Source of the DNA: an uncultured Acidobacteriaceae bacterium
GTDB taxonomy: Bacteria > Acidobacteriota > Terriglobia > Terriglobales > Acidobacteriaceae
Length of the DNA stretch: 64,000 nt
Direction: 5' to 3'
NCBI GenBank assembly: GCA_903849645.1
Contig: CAINJJ010000030.1
Span: forward strand, 180,751 to 244,750
Shown here one piece after another: positions 17,646-26,446 of this stretch; the stretch's first letter is position 1, and the number at the start of each line of letters is the position of its first letter. The translations under genes were made by a program, and so were the position numbers. The notes under the pieces were generated by a model, which was given only the letters and a program-made list of their open reading frames with translations, was not told the origin of the DNA and did not search any database.

Positions 17646-18890
17646 ATGGTACTTTGCGTCGTCAATATCGGGCAACTGGTAACGCTGGTGGGGCCTGGAA
17701 GGCCGCGGGTGGGCCCGGAGTTGCGCGAGCTCGGGCTTGTCGAGGACGCTGCCCTGCTGGTGTGGAATGGGCGCATCGCGGCGGCGGGGAGTTATGGCGA
17801 GTTGAAGGACCGCATCCCGGCGGACGCCGAGGTGATCGATGCCGAGGGCCGCTGCGTGACGCCGGGGTTTGTGGATGCGCACACGCACCTGGTGTTTGCG
17901 GGCAACCGGGCTGAGGAGTTTGAGCGGCGGATTGCCGGGGCCACCTACCAGGAGATCGCCGCCGAGGGTGGAGGGATTCTGCGGACTGTGACCCTGACGC
18001 GGGCGGCGACGGAGGACGAGCTGCTTGCCGGGGCGCGGCGGCACCGGGACTGGATGCTGCGCGGCGGGACGACGACCATCGAGGCCAAATCGGGCTACGG
18101 GCTGGACCGCGAGACGGAGCTGAAGATGTTGCGGGTGATCCGGCGGCTCGGCGAAGAAGGCCCGGCGCGGATGGTGCCCACGCTGCTGGGGGCCCATACG
18201 GTTCCGCCTGAGTTTGCCGGGCGGCGCGGGGAGTATGTGCGCTGGGTGGCGGAAGAGCTGATTCCGGAGGTGGCGGCGGCGGGGCTGGCGCGGTATTGCG
18301 ACGCGTTCTGCGACGACCATGCCTTTACCGTGGAGGAGACGCGCACTTTGCTGACGGCGGCCAAGCGGTCCGGGATGGGATTGCGGGTCCATGCGGAGCA
18401 GTTCCGGGCGGGGACCGGGGCGGCGCTGGCGGCGGAGCTGGGGGCGGCCACGGCGGACCACCTGGAGGTTGTTACCGACAAGACCCTGCAAGAGTTAAGA
18501 GACGCGGGCGTGCAGCCCGTGCTGCTGCCGGGGTCGGTGTTTGCTCTGGGGCGGCGGAATTATCCACCGGCGCGGCGGATGGTGGAGCTGGGGCTGGGGA
18601 TTGTGGTGGCGACGGACTTCAATCCGGGGTCGTCGCCGGTGGCTTCGATGCCGTTTGTGATGTCGCTGGCCTGCGTGGAGATGGGGCTTGCGCCAGCGGA
18701 GGCGCTGATGGCGGGGACGATCAACGCGGCGTGGAGCCTGGGGCTGGGCGACCGGGTGGGGTCGCTGGAGACGGGCAAGGACGCCGATTTTCTGATTCAC
18801 GAGTTTGAGGATTACCGGGAGATTGCCTATTTCATGGCTGCGCCGACGCGGCCGCGGGTCTTTGTGGCCGGGCGGGAAGTGACGCGCTAA
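17646..18890 (+). CDS. hutI: Imidazolonepropionase
   Basis: Third step of histidine degradation: hydrolysis of imidazolonepropionate to formiminoglutamate. 414 residues of the amidohydrolase superfamily. Metal-binding residues are visible: DAHTHLVFAGNR near residue 78, a His in AHTVPPEF near 182, HAEQF near 250 and the Asp of ATDFNPGSSP near 325. It follows hutU at 50 bases and is probably cotranscribed. Its product is the substrate of the FtcD protein encoded at 21716. The gap after it (to 19142) contains a diverged palindromic repeat and no gene. Confidence 0.97.
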   Translation: MVLCVVNIGQLVTLVGPGRPRVGPELRELGLVEDAALLVWNGRIAAAGSYGELKDRIPADAEVIDAEGRCVTPGFVDAHTHLVFAGNRAEEFERRIAGATYQEIAAEGGGILRTVTLTRAATEDELLAGARRHRDWMLRGGTTTIEAKSGYGLDRETELKMLRVIRRLGEEGPARMVPTLLGAHTVPPEFAGRRGEYVRWVAEELIPEVAAAGLARYCDAFCDDHAFTVEETRTLLTAAKRSGMGLRVHAEQFRAGTGAALAAELGAATADHLEVVTDKTLQELRDAGVQPVLLPGSVFALGRRNYPPARRMVELGLGIVVATDFNPGSSPVASMPFVMSLACVEMGLAPAEALMAGTINAAWSLGLGDRVGSLETGKDADFLIHEFEDYREIAYFMAAPTRPRVFVAGREVTR

Positions 18891-18936
18891 GGAGCCTCTG
18901 ATCTAGTTTTTGTTCTCTTGAGACGGCCTTTCTTCC

Positions 18937-18992
18937 GGAGCTAAAGCCCACTGATTTAATTGGCGTTATCGGCACGACTGAAGTCGTGCCCT
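18937..18992. repeat. Diverged copy of the CTAAAG double-hairpin repeat
   Basis: The block GGAGCTAAAGCCCA, an AT-rich linker, then GGCACGACTGAAGTCGTGCC (18971-18990, 9-bp arms) aligns base by base with 29323-29378 inside the MITE-like element, which reads GGGGCTAAAGCCCC, linker, GGCACGACTAAAGTCGTGCC. It lies in the hutI-usp gap. Confidence 0.75.
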
Positions 18993-19141
18993 TTCAAAGC
19001 ATTGACTTGAGCCGAGGTTTCCCAGGTTCCTGCGCCTTGAGCTGTGTCCCCGGTCACGTCTCGGCTTCACTCCCGGCTTGGTATGATGGTGGTCGAAAAT
19101 CAGAGGCCACGCCCCGTGCGGGCTGTGGCGAGGAGACTTGA

Positions 19142-19618
19142 ATGTCCGAGACGTATGCCTTCAGCACCATTCCCGCAAAGATTCTTTTGCCCATCGATTT
19201 CAGCCCTTCATCGCACACCGCCCTGGAAAAGGCGACCGAGCTTGCGCTTCATTTTCATGCCGAACTTTATCTTGTGCACGTAGTTCCCGAGGGCTCGAAC
19301 ATCGAGGAGGCCAAGACAGAGGCTGCCGGTCTTCTGGCCAAGTCCATCACCGGTCTGGCCGCCAAGGGCGTTCGGGCCACTTCGAGCGTTGAAGTGGACG
19401 CCGACATCGCGGGCGCCATTCTGGACGTTGTGGAGCGCGAGAAGATCGACCTGGTTGTGGTTTCGACGCACGGCACAACGGGCTGGCATCCACTGGTGTT
19501 TGGCTCCATCGCGGAGAAGCTGGTCAAGCTGGTGCACGTTCCGGTGCTGTTGATTCGCACGGAAAAGCCGGAGAGCAGCGTCAAGCTGATTTCGGGCCGC
19601 CTGATGGAGTGGTGGTAG
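19142..19618 (+). CDS. Universal stress protein (UspA family)
   Basis: 158-residue cytoplasmic stress protein with an HUP/Rossmann-like fold. It opens with KILLPIDFSPSSHTALEKATELA, the usual USP start, and ends with the nucleotide-loop-like VVVSTHGTTGWHPLVFGSIAEKLVKLVHVPVLLIR, suggesting ATP binding. It has a single domain. A strong intrinsic terminator follows at 19654, so it is a separate transcription unit between the hut genes and the permease. The specific stress it responds to is not evident. Confidence 0.93.
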   Translation: MSETYAFSTIPAKILLPIDFSPSSHTALEKATELALHFHAELYLVHVVPEGSNIEEAKTEAAGLLAKSITGLAAKGVRATSSVEVDADIAGAILDVVEREKIDLVVVSTHGTTGWHPLVFGSIAEKLVKLVHVPVLLIRTEKPESSVKLISGRLMEWW

Positions 19619-19653
19619 TCCGCAGGGCCTGAGCACCAAGAATTGAGTCGAGA

Positions 19654-19696
19654 GGGCGAACCGCGGCGGTGGGCCGGCGGTTCGCCCTTGTTTTTT
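19654..19696 (+). terminator. Rho-independent terminator after the universal stress gene
   Basis: Eleven-base perfect stem GGGCGAACCGC (19654-19664) and GCGGTTCGCCC (19677-19687), followed directly by TTGTTTTTT. It lies 35 bases after the usp stop codon, and no other gene lies between it and the permease start at 19813. Confidence 0.9.
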
Positions 19697-19812
19697 GCGG
19701 GCAGGTGGGGTTTGTCCGGCCGTGTTCCCTTCCCTCCGCCGATGTTCTGGATAGGCAGGGGCATGTTCAGTTCAATACGATAGAGGCCGGGCTGGCGAGG
19801 TAACTTGAACGA

Positions 19813-20868
19813 ATGGATGAGCGCGAGACGGAAAGAGCGGGCGGGGAGCGGACCAGCGCGGCGCTGATGGTTCTGCTGGTAGCGGCAGGTCTGGTGCTGG
19901 CGTTGACCCTGGCCTGGATTGGGCGGGTGATCCTGCTGCTGCTGTTTGCGGCGATTGTGGCCGCGGTGCTGTTGACGGCGATGGTGGACTGGCTGAGGGC
20001 GCGGCTGAAGCTGGGCCGGGGCCCGGCGTTTGCGCTGCTGCTGCTGGCAGCTTCAGCCGCCGCTTGCCTGGTGGTTTGGAACAGCGGCCCGACGATTCTG
20101 GAGCAGGTGGTGGTGCTGAAGACCGCGCTGCCGCAGGCCGCCGGGCAACTGGTGGCGCGCATACAGGTGTATGGCTGGGGGCGATGGCTGCTGGAGCAGT
20201 GGACCGACTACGCGCAGCTCTCCACCAGCGTGAGTTTTGCGCTGACCCGCATCGGCGGCATCGTGGTGAGCACGGCGAGCCTGCTGATGGGGCTGCTGAT
20301 TGTGGCCTTTCTGAGCGTCTACCTGGCGATGGAGCCGGAGGTGTATTTCTCCGGAATCCAGCGGCTGACGCCGAAGCGCTTCCGGGCGAAGCTCGAGGCC
20401 TGCGCAACGAGCGTGGTGAAGAGCCTGCGCTGGTGGCTGGTGGCGCGCATGTTTGCCATGGCCGCGGTGGGCATCTTTGTCTCCCTGGGGCTTTGGATTC
20501 TGGGAGTGCCGCTGGCGGGAACGCTGGGCATGATTGCGGCGCTGCTGACGTTCATTCCCAACGTGGGTCCGATCCTGTCGGTTGTCCCGGCAGCTCTGCT
20601 GGCCGTGGCGGTGAGCCCGTTGAAGGGACTGCTGACAGTGATGCTGTTTCTGCTGGTCCACGGACTCGAGGGCAACGTGATCACGCCGCTGCTGGAACGC
20701 AGAATTGTGCGCCTGCCCCCGGCGCTCACCCTGACGGCACAGTTGCTGCTGGCCTCGATTGCCGGGCCGCTGGGGCTGGCGCTGGCGGCGCCGCTGATGG
20801 CGACCATGCTGGGCATCTCCGAGGTGCTGCTGCCGGTGGACAAGCGGACGGAAGAGAAGCGGAGTTAG
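19813..20868 (+). CDS. AI-2E family transporter (TqsA/PerM-like permease)
   Basis: Polytopic inner-membrane protein, 351 residues, about seven or eight predicted helices in the AI-2E family arrangement: two at the N-terminus (residues 18-60), one near 67-88, a large soluble loop, then several more from about residue 140 on. The C-terminal family segments TFIPNVGPILSVVPAALLAV and LVHGLEGNVITPLLERRIV are clear. Members include exporters of autoinducer-2 and ion antiporters, so the substrate here is open. A tandem GGAGTTAGC motif lies just after its stop, and the methyltransferase gene starts 34 bases downstream; the two may share a transcript. Confidence 0.9.
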   Translation: MDERETERAGGERTSAALMVLLVAAGLVLALTLAWIGRVILLLLFAAIVAAVLLTAMVDWLRARLKLGRGPAFALLLLAASAAACLVVWNSGPTILEQVVVLKTALPQAAGQLVARIQVYGWGRWLLEQWTDYAQLSTSVSFALTRIGGIVVSTASLLMGLLIVAFLSVYLAMEPEVYFSGIQRLTPKRFRAKLEACATSVVKSLRWWLVARMFAMAAVGIFVSLGLWILGVPLAGTLGMIAALLTFIPNVGPILSVVPAALLAVAVSPLKGLLTVMLFLLVHGLEGNVITPLLERRIVRLPPALTLTAQLLLASIAGPLGLALAAPLMATMLGISEVLLPVDKRTEEKRS

Positions 20869-20902
20869 CGGAGTTAGCGAAGTTAGAGGTGTTGGCGGGG
20901 CG

Positions 20903-21667
20903 ATGGCGGAAGAGAAGGGCTCAGAAAGCGGAGTTGGGCGGGCGCGGCTGTTGCCGGGGCTGCGCGTGAAGGAAGGGTACACGCGCCACCCGTTTGACGA
21001 GCAGAACGGGGTGCGGACCAGCGGCCTGGTGGCGGGGCGGCACCTGAGGACCGGGCATCGGCACGACCGGCACACAACGGCCTACTACGGAGTTGCGCCG
21101 TCGGTGTTTGCGGCGCTGGTGAGGCGCTGGCTGCGCAGCGGACCTGGGGCGCGGCTGGAGAATTTCACGTTTGTGGATGTGGGCGCGGGGATGGGCCGGG
21201 CGATGCTGCTGGCCGCGGAGATGCCCTTCCGCGCAGTGGCGGGCGTCGAGTTGAACCCGACGCTGGCGCGGATTGCGCGCCGCAACCTGGCGGTGTGGCG
21301 CAAGGCCGGGCGGGCGCGGACGCCGATGAAGCTGACGGAGGGGGATGCAGTGGAGTTTGCGCTGCCGGAGGGACCATGCCTGGCTCTTCTCTTCAACCCC
21401 TTCAGGGCCACGGTGATGCGCAGGCTGATGGATGCCTGGCGCAAGCGCATGAAGGAGCAGGGCGGGCTTCTGGACCTGCTGTATGTAAACAACGAGGAGG
21501 AGCGCGAATTGGAGAAGCAGCCGGGGTTCGCGCGGCTGTTTCTGGGCCAGGTGAGGCGCACCCCCGCGGATGCCATCGCCGACCATCGCATCCTGGCCAA
21601 TCAGCCGGAAGGCGAGTACGCTTCGGCGAACTATGAGGACTGCTCCATCTGGCGGTGGGTCGGGTAG
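20903..21667 (+). CDS. Class I SAM-dependent methyltransferase
   Basis: 254 residues. Motif I FVDVGAGMGRAMLLA (about residues 88-102) is a standard S-adenosylmethionine-binding loop, followed by an acidic residue in GVELNPTLARIA (about 111-122) that should hold the ribose. The segment LALLFNPFRATVM (about 151-163) sits where the catalytic NPPF/NPPY-like motif is usually found. The N-terminal 50 residues are rich in Arg and His. The target (small molecule, protein or nucleic acid) cannot be read from the sequence. It lies between a permease and ftcD on the same strand. Confidence 0.82.
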   Translation: MAEEKGSESGVGRARLLPGLRVKEGYTRHPFDEQNGVRTSGLVAGRHLRTGHRHDRHTTAYYGVAPSVFAALVRRWLRSGPGARLENFTFVDVGAGMGRAMLLAAEMPFRAVAGVELNPTLARIARRNLAVWRKAGRARTPMKLTEGDAVEFALPEGPCLALLFNPFRATVMRRLMDAWRKRMKEQGGLLDLLYVNNEEERELEKQPGFARLFLGQVRRTPADAIADHRILANQPEGEYASANYEDCSIWRWVG

Positions 21668-21715
21668 AGCAGGCTCCGTTTGCCGTGCCGCCCCGGCCCT
21701 CTTTATTCTCTTCCC

Positions 21716-23209
21716 GTGCCTACAACTCTCGTAGAATGCGTTCCCAATTTCTCTGAAGGGCGCGACGCGGCAAAAGTCGACGCCATTGTGGAAGCGATGA
21801 AGCTGCCGGGCGTCTACCTGCTGGACAAGGAGATGGACGCCGACCACAACCGCTGCGTGATCACGCTGGCTGGCGAGCGGGAGGCCATCCAGGAAGCGGC
21901 CATTCGCGGCGCCGGCAAGGCGGCGGAGCTGATTGACCTGACGCAGCACCAGGGCGCGCACCCGCGCATGGGCGCCACGGACGTGATTCCCTTCATCCCC
22001 ATCGACGGCGTGACGCTCGAGGACTGCGTGGCCATGGCCAGGCATGTGGGGGCCGAGATTGCCAGCCGCTTCGGGATTCCTGTCTATCTCTACGAGGCGG
22101 CGGCGCGGAGCCCTGAGCGGCAGAACCTGGAGAACATCCGGCGGGGTCAGTTCGAGGGGATTCGCGAGGAGATTGGGACCAACCCGGCGCGGCGGCCCGA
22201 CTTTGGCGAACCCCGGGTGCATCCGACGGCGGGAGCGACGGTGGTGGGCGCGCGCAAGCCGCTGGTGGCTTACAACATCTTTCTGAATACACCGGACGTG
22301 GCGGTGGCCAAAAAGATCGCCAAGGCGGTGCGCTTTTCCTCGGGCGGGCTGCGCTACGTCAAGGGAGCGGGCTTTCTGGTGCGGGGACTGGCTCAGGTTT
22401 CAATGAACCTGACGGACTTTGAGCAGACGCCGATGCACCGGGTGTTTGAGTTTGTGAAGCGGGAGGCGGCGCGCTATGGCGTAACTCCGGTTTCGAGCGA
22501 GATTGTGGGACTGGTTCCCAAGCTGGCGCTGGAGCAGGCGGCGGAGTGGTTTCTGCAGGTGGAGAACTTTGACTCCTCCCTGATTCTGGAGAACCGGCTG
22601 GCGGCGGTGATGGGCGGCAAACTGGCGGTGGGCGGGCTGCGGGCGGGCGTGGAGCCGTTCATCGAGCAACTGGCAGCGCCCACGGCCACCCCCGGCGGCG
22701 GCAGCGCCGCCGCGGCAGCAGGGGCCATGGCGGCGGGACTGGCGGGGATGGTGGCCGCCATGTCACGCGGCAAGAAGGCTTATCTGCAGCACCAGGAGGC
22801 GTTGAGCGCGGCCATCGGGCGGCTGGCGCAACTGCGCGAGGAGCTGAAGGCGGCCATCGATGCCGACGCCGCGTCCTACGACACGGTGATGAAGGCTTAC
22901 AAGACCGCCAGGGAGGGGCAGGACGGCGGCGGGGTCAACGCGGCGCTGCGGCAGGCCACCGCCGTGCCGCTGGGCGTGGCGGAGAACGCTGTGGAGGCCA
23001 GAAGGATTGCGGCCAGCCTGCGGTCCATCACCAGCCCGATGATGGCCTCGGACCTGACCACCTCCCTTGCGCTGGCCAATGCCGCCTTGACCGGGGCGCT
23101 GGCCAACGTGGCCATCAACCTGGACTCGATCAAGGCGGAGTGGCCGGAAGACCAGGAATTCGTTGCGGAGACGCGGAGCAGGGCGGCAGCGCTGAAGCTC
23201 GTGGACTGA
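21716..23209 (+). CDS. ftcD: Glutamate formimidoyltransferase / formimidoyltetrahydrofolate cyclodeaminase fusion
   Basis: Bifunctional enzyme that moves the formimino group of formiminoglutamate to tetrahydrofolate, then releases ammonia to give methenyl-THF, joining histidine breakdown to one-carbon metabolism. 497 residues. The transferase half (about 1-300) begins with the diagnostic LVECVPNFSEGRD and has GAHPRMGATDVIPFIPI; the cyclodeaminase half (about 310-495) contains PTATPGGGSAAAAAGAMAAGL. I choose the GTG at 21716, which starts at the family N-terminus; a TTG at 21680 gives extra unconserved residues. It completes the route from imidazolonepropionate begun by hutU and hutI. Confidence 0.95.
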   Translation: MPTTLVECVPNFSEGRDAAKVDAIVEAMKLPGVYLLDKEMDADHNRCVITLAGEREAIQEAAIRGAGKAAELIDLTQHQGAHPRMGATDVIPFIPIDGVTLEDCVAMARHVGAEIASRFGIPVYLYEAAARSPERQNLENIRRGQFEGIREEIGTNPARRPDFGEPRVHPTAGATVVGARKPLVAYNIFLNTPDVAVAKKIAKAVRFSSGGLRYVKGAGFLVRGLAQVSMNLTDFEQTPMHRVFEFVKREAARYGVTPVSSEIVGLVPKLALEQAAEWFLQVENFDSSLILENRLAAVMGGKLAVGGLRAGVEPFIEQLAAPTATPGGGSAAAAAGAMAAGLAGMVAAMSRGKKAYLQHQEALSAAIGRLAQLREELKAAIDADAASYDTVMKAYKTAREGQDGGGVNAALRQATAVPLGVAENAVEARRIAASLRSITSPMMASDLTTSLALANAALTGALANVAINLDSIKAEWPEDQEFVAETRSRAAALKLVD

Positions 23210-23224
23210 GGAGGCGCCAAGCGC

Positions 23225-23896
23225 TCACGGAGCTGGCTCCTCTGATAGCATCTGGGCCGCAACCGGGACTGGCCGCGGAGGTTCGGGCAGGTGCGATCCG
23301 CAGCCTCTGGGAGGCGCGATCAAGGCCAGAAGGGTTTGCACGAGGACACACAGGTCAGTCCACAGGCCGGCCCGGTGGAGATAGGCCGCGGAGATGCGCA
23401 GCTTGTCGGGCGTGACCACGGTCTTGAAGTGACGGAGCGGGTTGGGCACATCCGCGAGCAGTTCCGTCTCGCGGCAATATTTGAGGGTGGCGGGGTCGGT
23501 AAGTCCGGGGCGCACGGTGAGCAACCCCCTGTAGTGCTGGCGGAACTCGGCCGCGACTTCGGGAATGACCGGGCGGGGGCCCACCATGCTCATCTCGCCG
23601 CTGAGAACATTCCAGAGCTGTGGCAGCTCATCGATCTTGGAGCGGCGCAGCCAGCGGCCGACGCGGGTGATGCGGGGGTCGTCTCCCAAAGTGATGGCGG
23701 GCCCGCCGGGGTCCGTCCGCATGGTGCGCAGTTTGAGCAGGTGAAAAGTCTTGAAGCCGCGGCCCATGCGCCTTTGGCGAAAAAGCGCCGGGCCGGCCGA
23801 GTCCACTCGAATGAGTACGGCGGCGAAAACGATGACTGGAAATGCCAGCAGAGAAAGAGAGCCGGCCAGAAGCAGATCCATGCTGCGCTTGCCCAC
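23225..23896 (-). CDS. Bacterial sugar transferase (phosphoglycosyl transferase, WcaJ/ExoY type)
   Basis: Membrane enzyme transferring a sugar phosphate from a nucleotide sugar to undecaprenyl phosphate, the priming step of polysaccharide synthesis. About 223 residues. Features: KRSMD near residue 4, a membrane segment (8-30), [17 protein letters not shown], then [23 protein letters not shown], which includes the catalytic Asp-Glu pair. I choose the GTG at 23896, with GGGAGG five bases upstream; an in-frame TTG at 23914 is before that site. It is shorter than WcaJ and lacks its extra N-terminal helices, so it is an ExoY-like form. No other glycan genes adjoin it; a glycosyltransferase and ligase are at 44-47 kb. 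Confidence 0.92.
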   Translation of the reverse strand: MGKRSMDLLLAGSLSLLAFPVIVFAAVLIRVDSAGPALFRQRRMGRGFKTFHLLKLRTMRTDPGGPAITLGDDPRITRVGRWLRRSKIDELPQLWNVLSGEMSMVGPRPVIPEVAAEFRQHYRGLLTVRPGLTDPATLKYCRETELLADVPNPLRHFKTVVTPDKLRISAAYLHRAGLWTDLCVLVQTLLALIAPPRGCGSHLPEPPRPVPVAAQMLSEEPAP

Positions 23897-24403
23897 GTGT
23901 CCTCCCAGGAACAAAGGAGAGGGGCCTTCCGGGGGCCTGGGGAGGCATCGGAAAGCCGGAGAGGAGGCGCAGCCAGCCTTGCCGGGAGTCTGAGTGTCAG
24001 GCGCATGACGCCGGGCACATTTGCCCCGGCGCGCCGGCTCCCATTTCTAACCCTGGACGCGTCCCTCGTAACAGCGCAGGAAGATGCCCACAGATGGACT
24101 CTTCACTGGAGATGAATATTTTCAGTAGCAACAGGAAAAATGCAGAGGTATTTGATTGTCAAGGGGTTAATCGAGGCAAGGAAAAGATTTGTTTTGAGCG
24201 CGTCAAAGCGCTGGCCCCGGCAGTGCGGCCTTTTCTGGAGCACCGAGGGGGCAGGGTATTCTAGAGTGGAAGCGAAATGGAATCCCTTCCGGCCTTTCCC
24301 CGGCGGCACACAACCGCGGCATCCAAACTACCGGTTCCAAGTTCGGCGACATCCCTGCTTTTCCCTTGTTGGTGTTTGATTTCCTCGCATAGAAGGAGCG
24401 TTC
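23897..24403. other. Intergenic region without a recognisable gene
   Basis: About 500 bases between two divergently transcribed genes. The left third is G+C-rich and holds a short stem GCCGGG/CCCGGC near 24010-24034. From about 24110 to 24260 it is much poorer in G+C and probably carries the promoters for both neighbours, though I cannot place hexamers with confidence. No protein frame here has a plausible start and composition. Confidence 0.55.
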
Positions 24404-25189
24404 TTGAGGTATTTCTTCCCTATCGTTCTGCTTTTGTGCGCCGCGGCCGCGCGGGCCCAGGGCAACTATGAGATCCAGGTCTACGGCGTGGAGACGGAAC
24501 CGGCGCGGAGCCTGATGGTCGAAACCCACTCGAACTTCACGGCTGACGGGCACAGGCACATTCCCGGCGGCGTGGCGGCCACTCTGCATGCCGAGCACGA
24601 GACCCTGGAGCTGACCGAGGGGCTGAACAAGTGGGCGGAGGTTGGCTTCTACGTATTCACCAGCGAACAAACGGGACTGGGGGCGCAGTGGGTGGGCAGC
24701 CACATCCGTCCGCGTGTCCGCGCGCCTGAGGAGTGGCACTGGCCGGTGGGGGTGAGCCTCTCCACCGAAGTGGGCTACCAGCGTGCCTTGTTTTCGCCGG
24801 ATACCTGGACCTGGGAGATTCGCCCGATTGTCGACAAGCAGGCGGGGCCCTGGTACTTTGCGGTGAACCCGGCGCTGGAGCGGACCTGGCACGGCCCGGA
24901 CGTGAAACTGGGGCTGGACTTTGCGCCGGCAGCCAAGCTCAGCTATGCCTTCACGAAAAAGGTGACGGGGGGGCTTGAGTACTATGCCGACTACGGAAGC
25001 CTGACCAGCATTGCCAGCCTGCGGGAGCAGCAGCAGCAGATCTTTCCGGTGATTGACCTGAACCTGGCGCCGGAGTGGGAGTTCAACTTTGGCGTCGGGG
25101 TGGGCGCGACGGCGGCCACCGACCACTGGATGGTGAAGGCCATCGTGGGGCGGCATTTTGACTGGGGACGCGGGGGCAGGAAACCGTAG
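24404..25189 (+). CDS. Putative outer-membrane beta-barrel protein
   Basis: 261 residues beginning with a signal peptide (RYFFPIVLLLCAAAARAQG). The rest alternates hydrophobic and polar residues in strand-like segments (for example WAEVGFYVFTS, GVSLSTEVGYQR, WYFAVNPALERTW, LGLDFAPAAKLSYAF) and closes with the strand MVKAIVGRHFDW, typical of a porin-like or OmpA-type barrel. The start is a TTG with AAGGAG six bases upstream, a clear case for a non-ATG start. It stands alone, and the composite repeat at 25187-25304 follows directly. I do not recognise a specific substrate or family. Confidence 0.75.
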   Translation: MRYFFPIVLLLCAAAARAQGNYEIQVYGVETEPARSLMVETHSNFTADGHRHIPGGVAATLHAEHETLELTEGLNKWAEVGFYVFTSEQTGLGAQWVGSHIRPRVRAPEEWHWPVGVSLSTEVGYQRALFSPDTWTWEIRPIVDKQAGPWYFAVNPALERTWHGPDVKLGLDFAPAAKLSYAFTKKVTGGLEYYADYGSLTSIASLREQQQQIFPVIDLNLAPEWEFNFGVGVGATAATDHWMVKAIVGRHFDWGRGGRKP

Positions 25190-25304
25190 TATCTTTTGCG
25201 AATTGCCCTGATCCGGGCCTGAAGGCGCAGATTGATTTGGGGCGGTTTTCAGGGGGCTGAAGCCCCCTGCTCCCTCCGGCAGGGCGAACTGCAACTGCGA
25301 TACT
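25187..25304. repeat. Composite REP-like element (uninterrupted copy)
   Basis: About 118 bases ending in short inverted TAGTATC/GATACTA. It contains CCTGATCCGGGCCTGAAGG, then the hairpin AGGGGGCTGAAGCCCCCT (25251-25268), then CTCC-CTCCGGCAGGGCGAACTGCAACTG. The same order and sequence occur at 29219-29546, where the hairpin is split by a 237-base insertion. It overlaps the stop codon of the preceding gene and lies between that gene and the convergent menC-like gene. Confidence 0.8.
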
Positions 25305-25314
25305 AAAGAACCAA

Positions 25315-26439
25315 CTAGCTGACCAACTCCAGGGCGCGGATGGTCTCCTTGCGGACGGTGAGCTTCTCCACCAGGTCAGTCCGGACCTCGTAGCCGCGGC
25401 CGGGGGTATCGGAGATGGTGATCTCGCCGGCGGATGAGACGGTGACCTCCGGCTCGATGATGTCTTCCTTCCAATAGCGGGCCGAGGCGGAGACATCGCC
25501 GGGGAGCGAGAAGTTTTCCAGCGAGGAGAGGGCGATATTGTGGGAGCGTCCGATACCGGACTCCAGCATGCCGCCGCACCAGACCGGGATGCCGCGCTCC
25601 TGCGCCGCGTTGTGCACCGCGATGGCCTCGGAGAAGCCGCCCACGCGGCCCAGCTTGATGTTGATGATCTTGCAGGACTCCATCTCGATGGCGGCGAGCG
25701 CGTCGCGGCGGTTGCGGATGGACTCGTCGAGGCAGATGGGGGTCTGCAGGCGCTTCTGGAGCATGGAGTGGTAGTAAAAGTCGTCGTACCAGAGCGGCTG
25801 CTCAATCATCAGCAGGTCAAAGGCGTCGAAGGTGGTGAGGTGGTCGGCGTCGCGGAGCTTGTAGGCGGAGTTGGCGTCGCAGCTCAGGGTGATGCCCGGC
25901 CAGCGGCTGCGCACTTTCTCGAAGACCTCCACATCCCAGCCCGGCTTGCACTTGAGCTTGATGCGCTGATAGCCCGCGGCGAGCTCCTTTTCAATGATCG
26001 CCATCAGCTCCGGAATCGAGGACTGGATTCCAAGCGAGACGCCGCAGGGGATGGTCTCGCGCACGCCGCCCAGCAACTGGGCGAGGGGAACGCCGGCGCG
26101 CTGCGCTTCCAGGTCCCAGATGGCGTTTTCCAGCGTGGCCTTGGCCATGCGGTTGCCGCGCACCAGCTTGAAGATGTGGGGGCAGTCGCCGCCATGCTTG
26201 GGCGATTCGGCGGCCAGCATGGGTCCCAGCTCATGCAGGAGCACCTGCCAGACGGTGTCCGTGCACTCGGCTGAGAAATTGGGCCGCTCGCCCGCGGTGC
26301 ACTCGCCCCAGCCGATCAGGCCTTCGGAGTGAATCTCGGCCAGCAGGATTCTGCGGTTGCGGGTGACGCCGAAGCTGGTTTCAAAGGGGCGCACCAGGGG
26401 CAGGTGCAGTTCGCGCAGGATAATGGCATCAATTTTCAT
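25315..26439 (-). CDS. menC: Enolase-superfamily o-succinylbenzoate synthase / N-succinylamino acid racemase
   Basis: 374 residues of the muconate lactonizing subgroup. Catalytic residues are visible: a Lys pair in QRIKLKCKPG (about 163-172), metal ligands in TLSCDANSAYKL (Asp near 190), LMIEQPLWYDD (Glu near 215) and ICLDESIRN (Asp near 239-241), and the second Lys in INIKLGRVGGF near 265. Family members make o-succinylbenzoate for menaquinone or racemise N-succinyl amino acids, and some do both. No other men gene is nearby, but a GNAT acyltransferase is next to it, a pairing known from the N-succinylamino acid racemase pathway. I infer racemase activity is at least possible; sequence alone does not decide. 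Confidence 0.85.
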   Translation of the reverse strand: MKIDAIILRELHLPLVRPFETSFGVTRNRRILLAEIHSEGLIGWGECTAGERPNFSAECTDTVWQVLLHELGPMLAAESPKHGGDCPHIFKLVRGNRMAKATLENAIWDLEAQRAGVPLAQLLGGVRETIPCGVSLGIQSSIPELMAIIEKELAAGYQRIKLKCKPGWDVEVFEKVRSRWPGITLSCDANSAYKLRDADHLTTFDAFDLLMIEQPLWYDDFYYHSMLQKRLQTPICLDESIRNRRDALAAIEMESCKIINIKLGRVGGFSEAIAVHNAAQERGIPVWCGGMLESGIGRSHNIALSSLENFSLPGDVSASARYWKEDIIEPEVTVSSAGEITISDTPGRGYEVRTDLVEKLTVRKETIRALELVS

Positions 26440-26446
26440 AGGTCGA

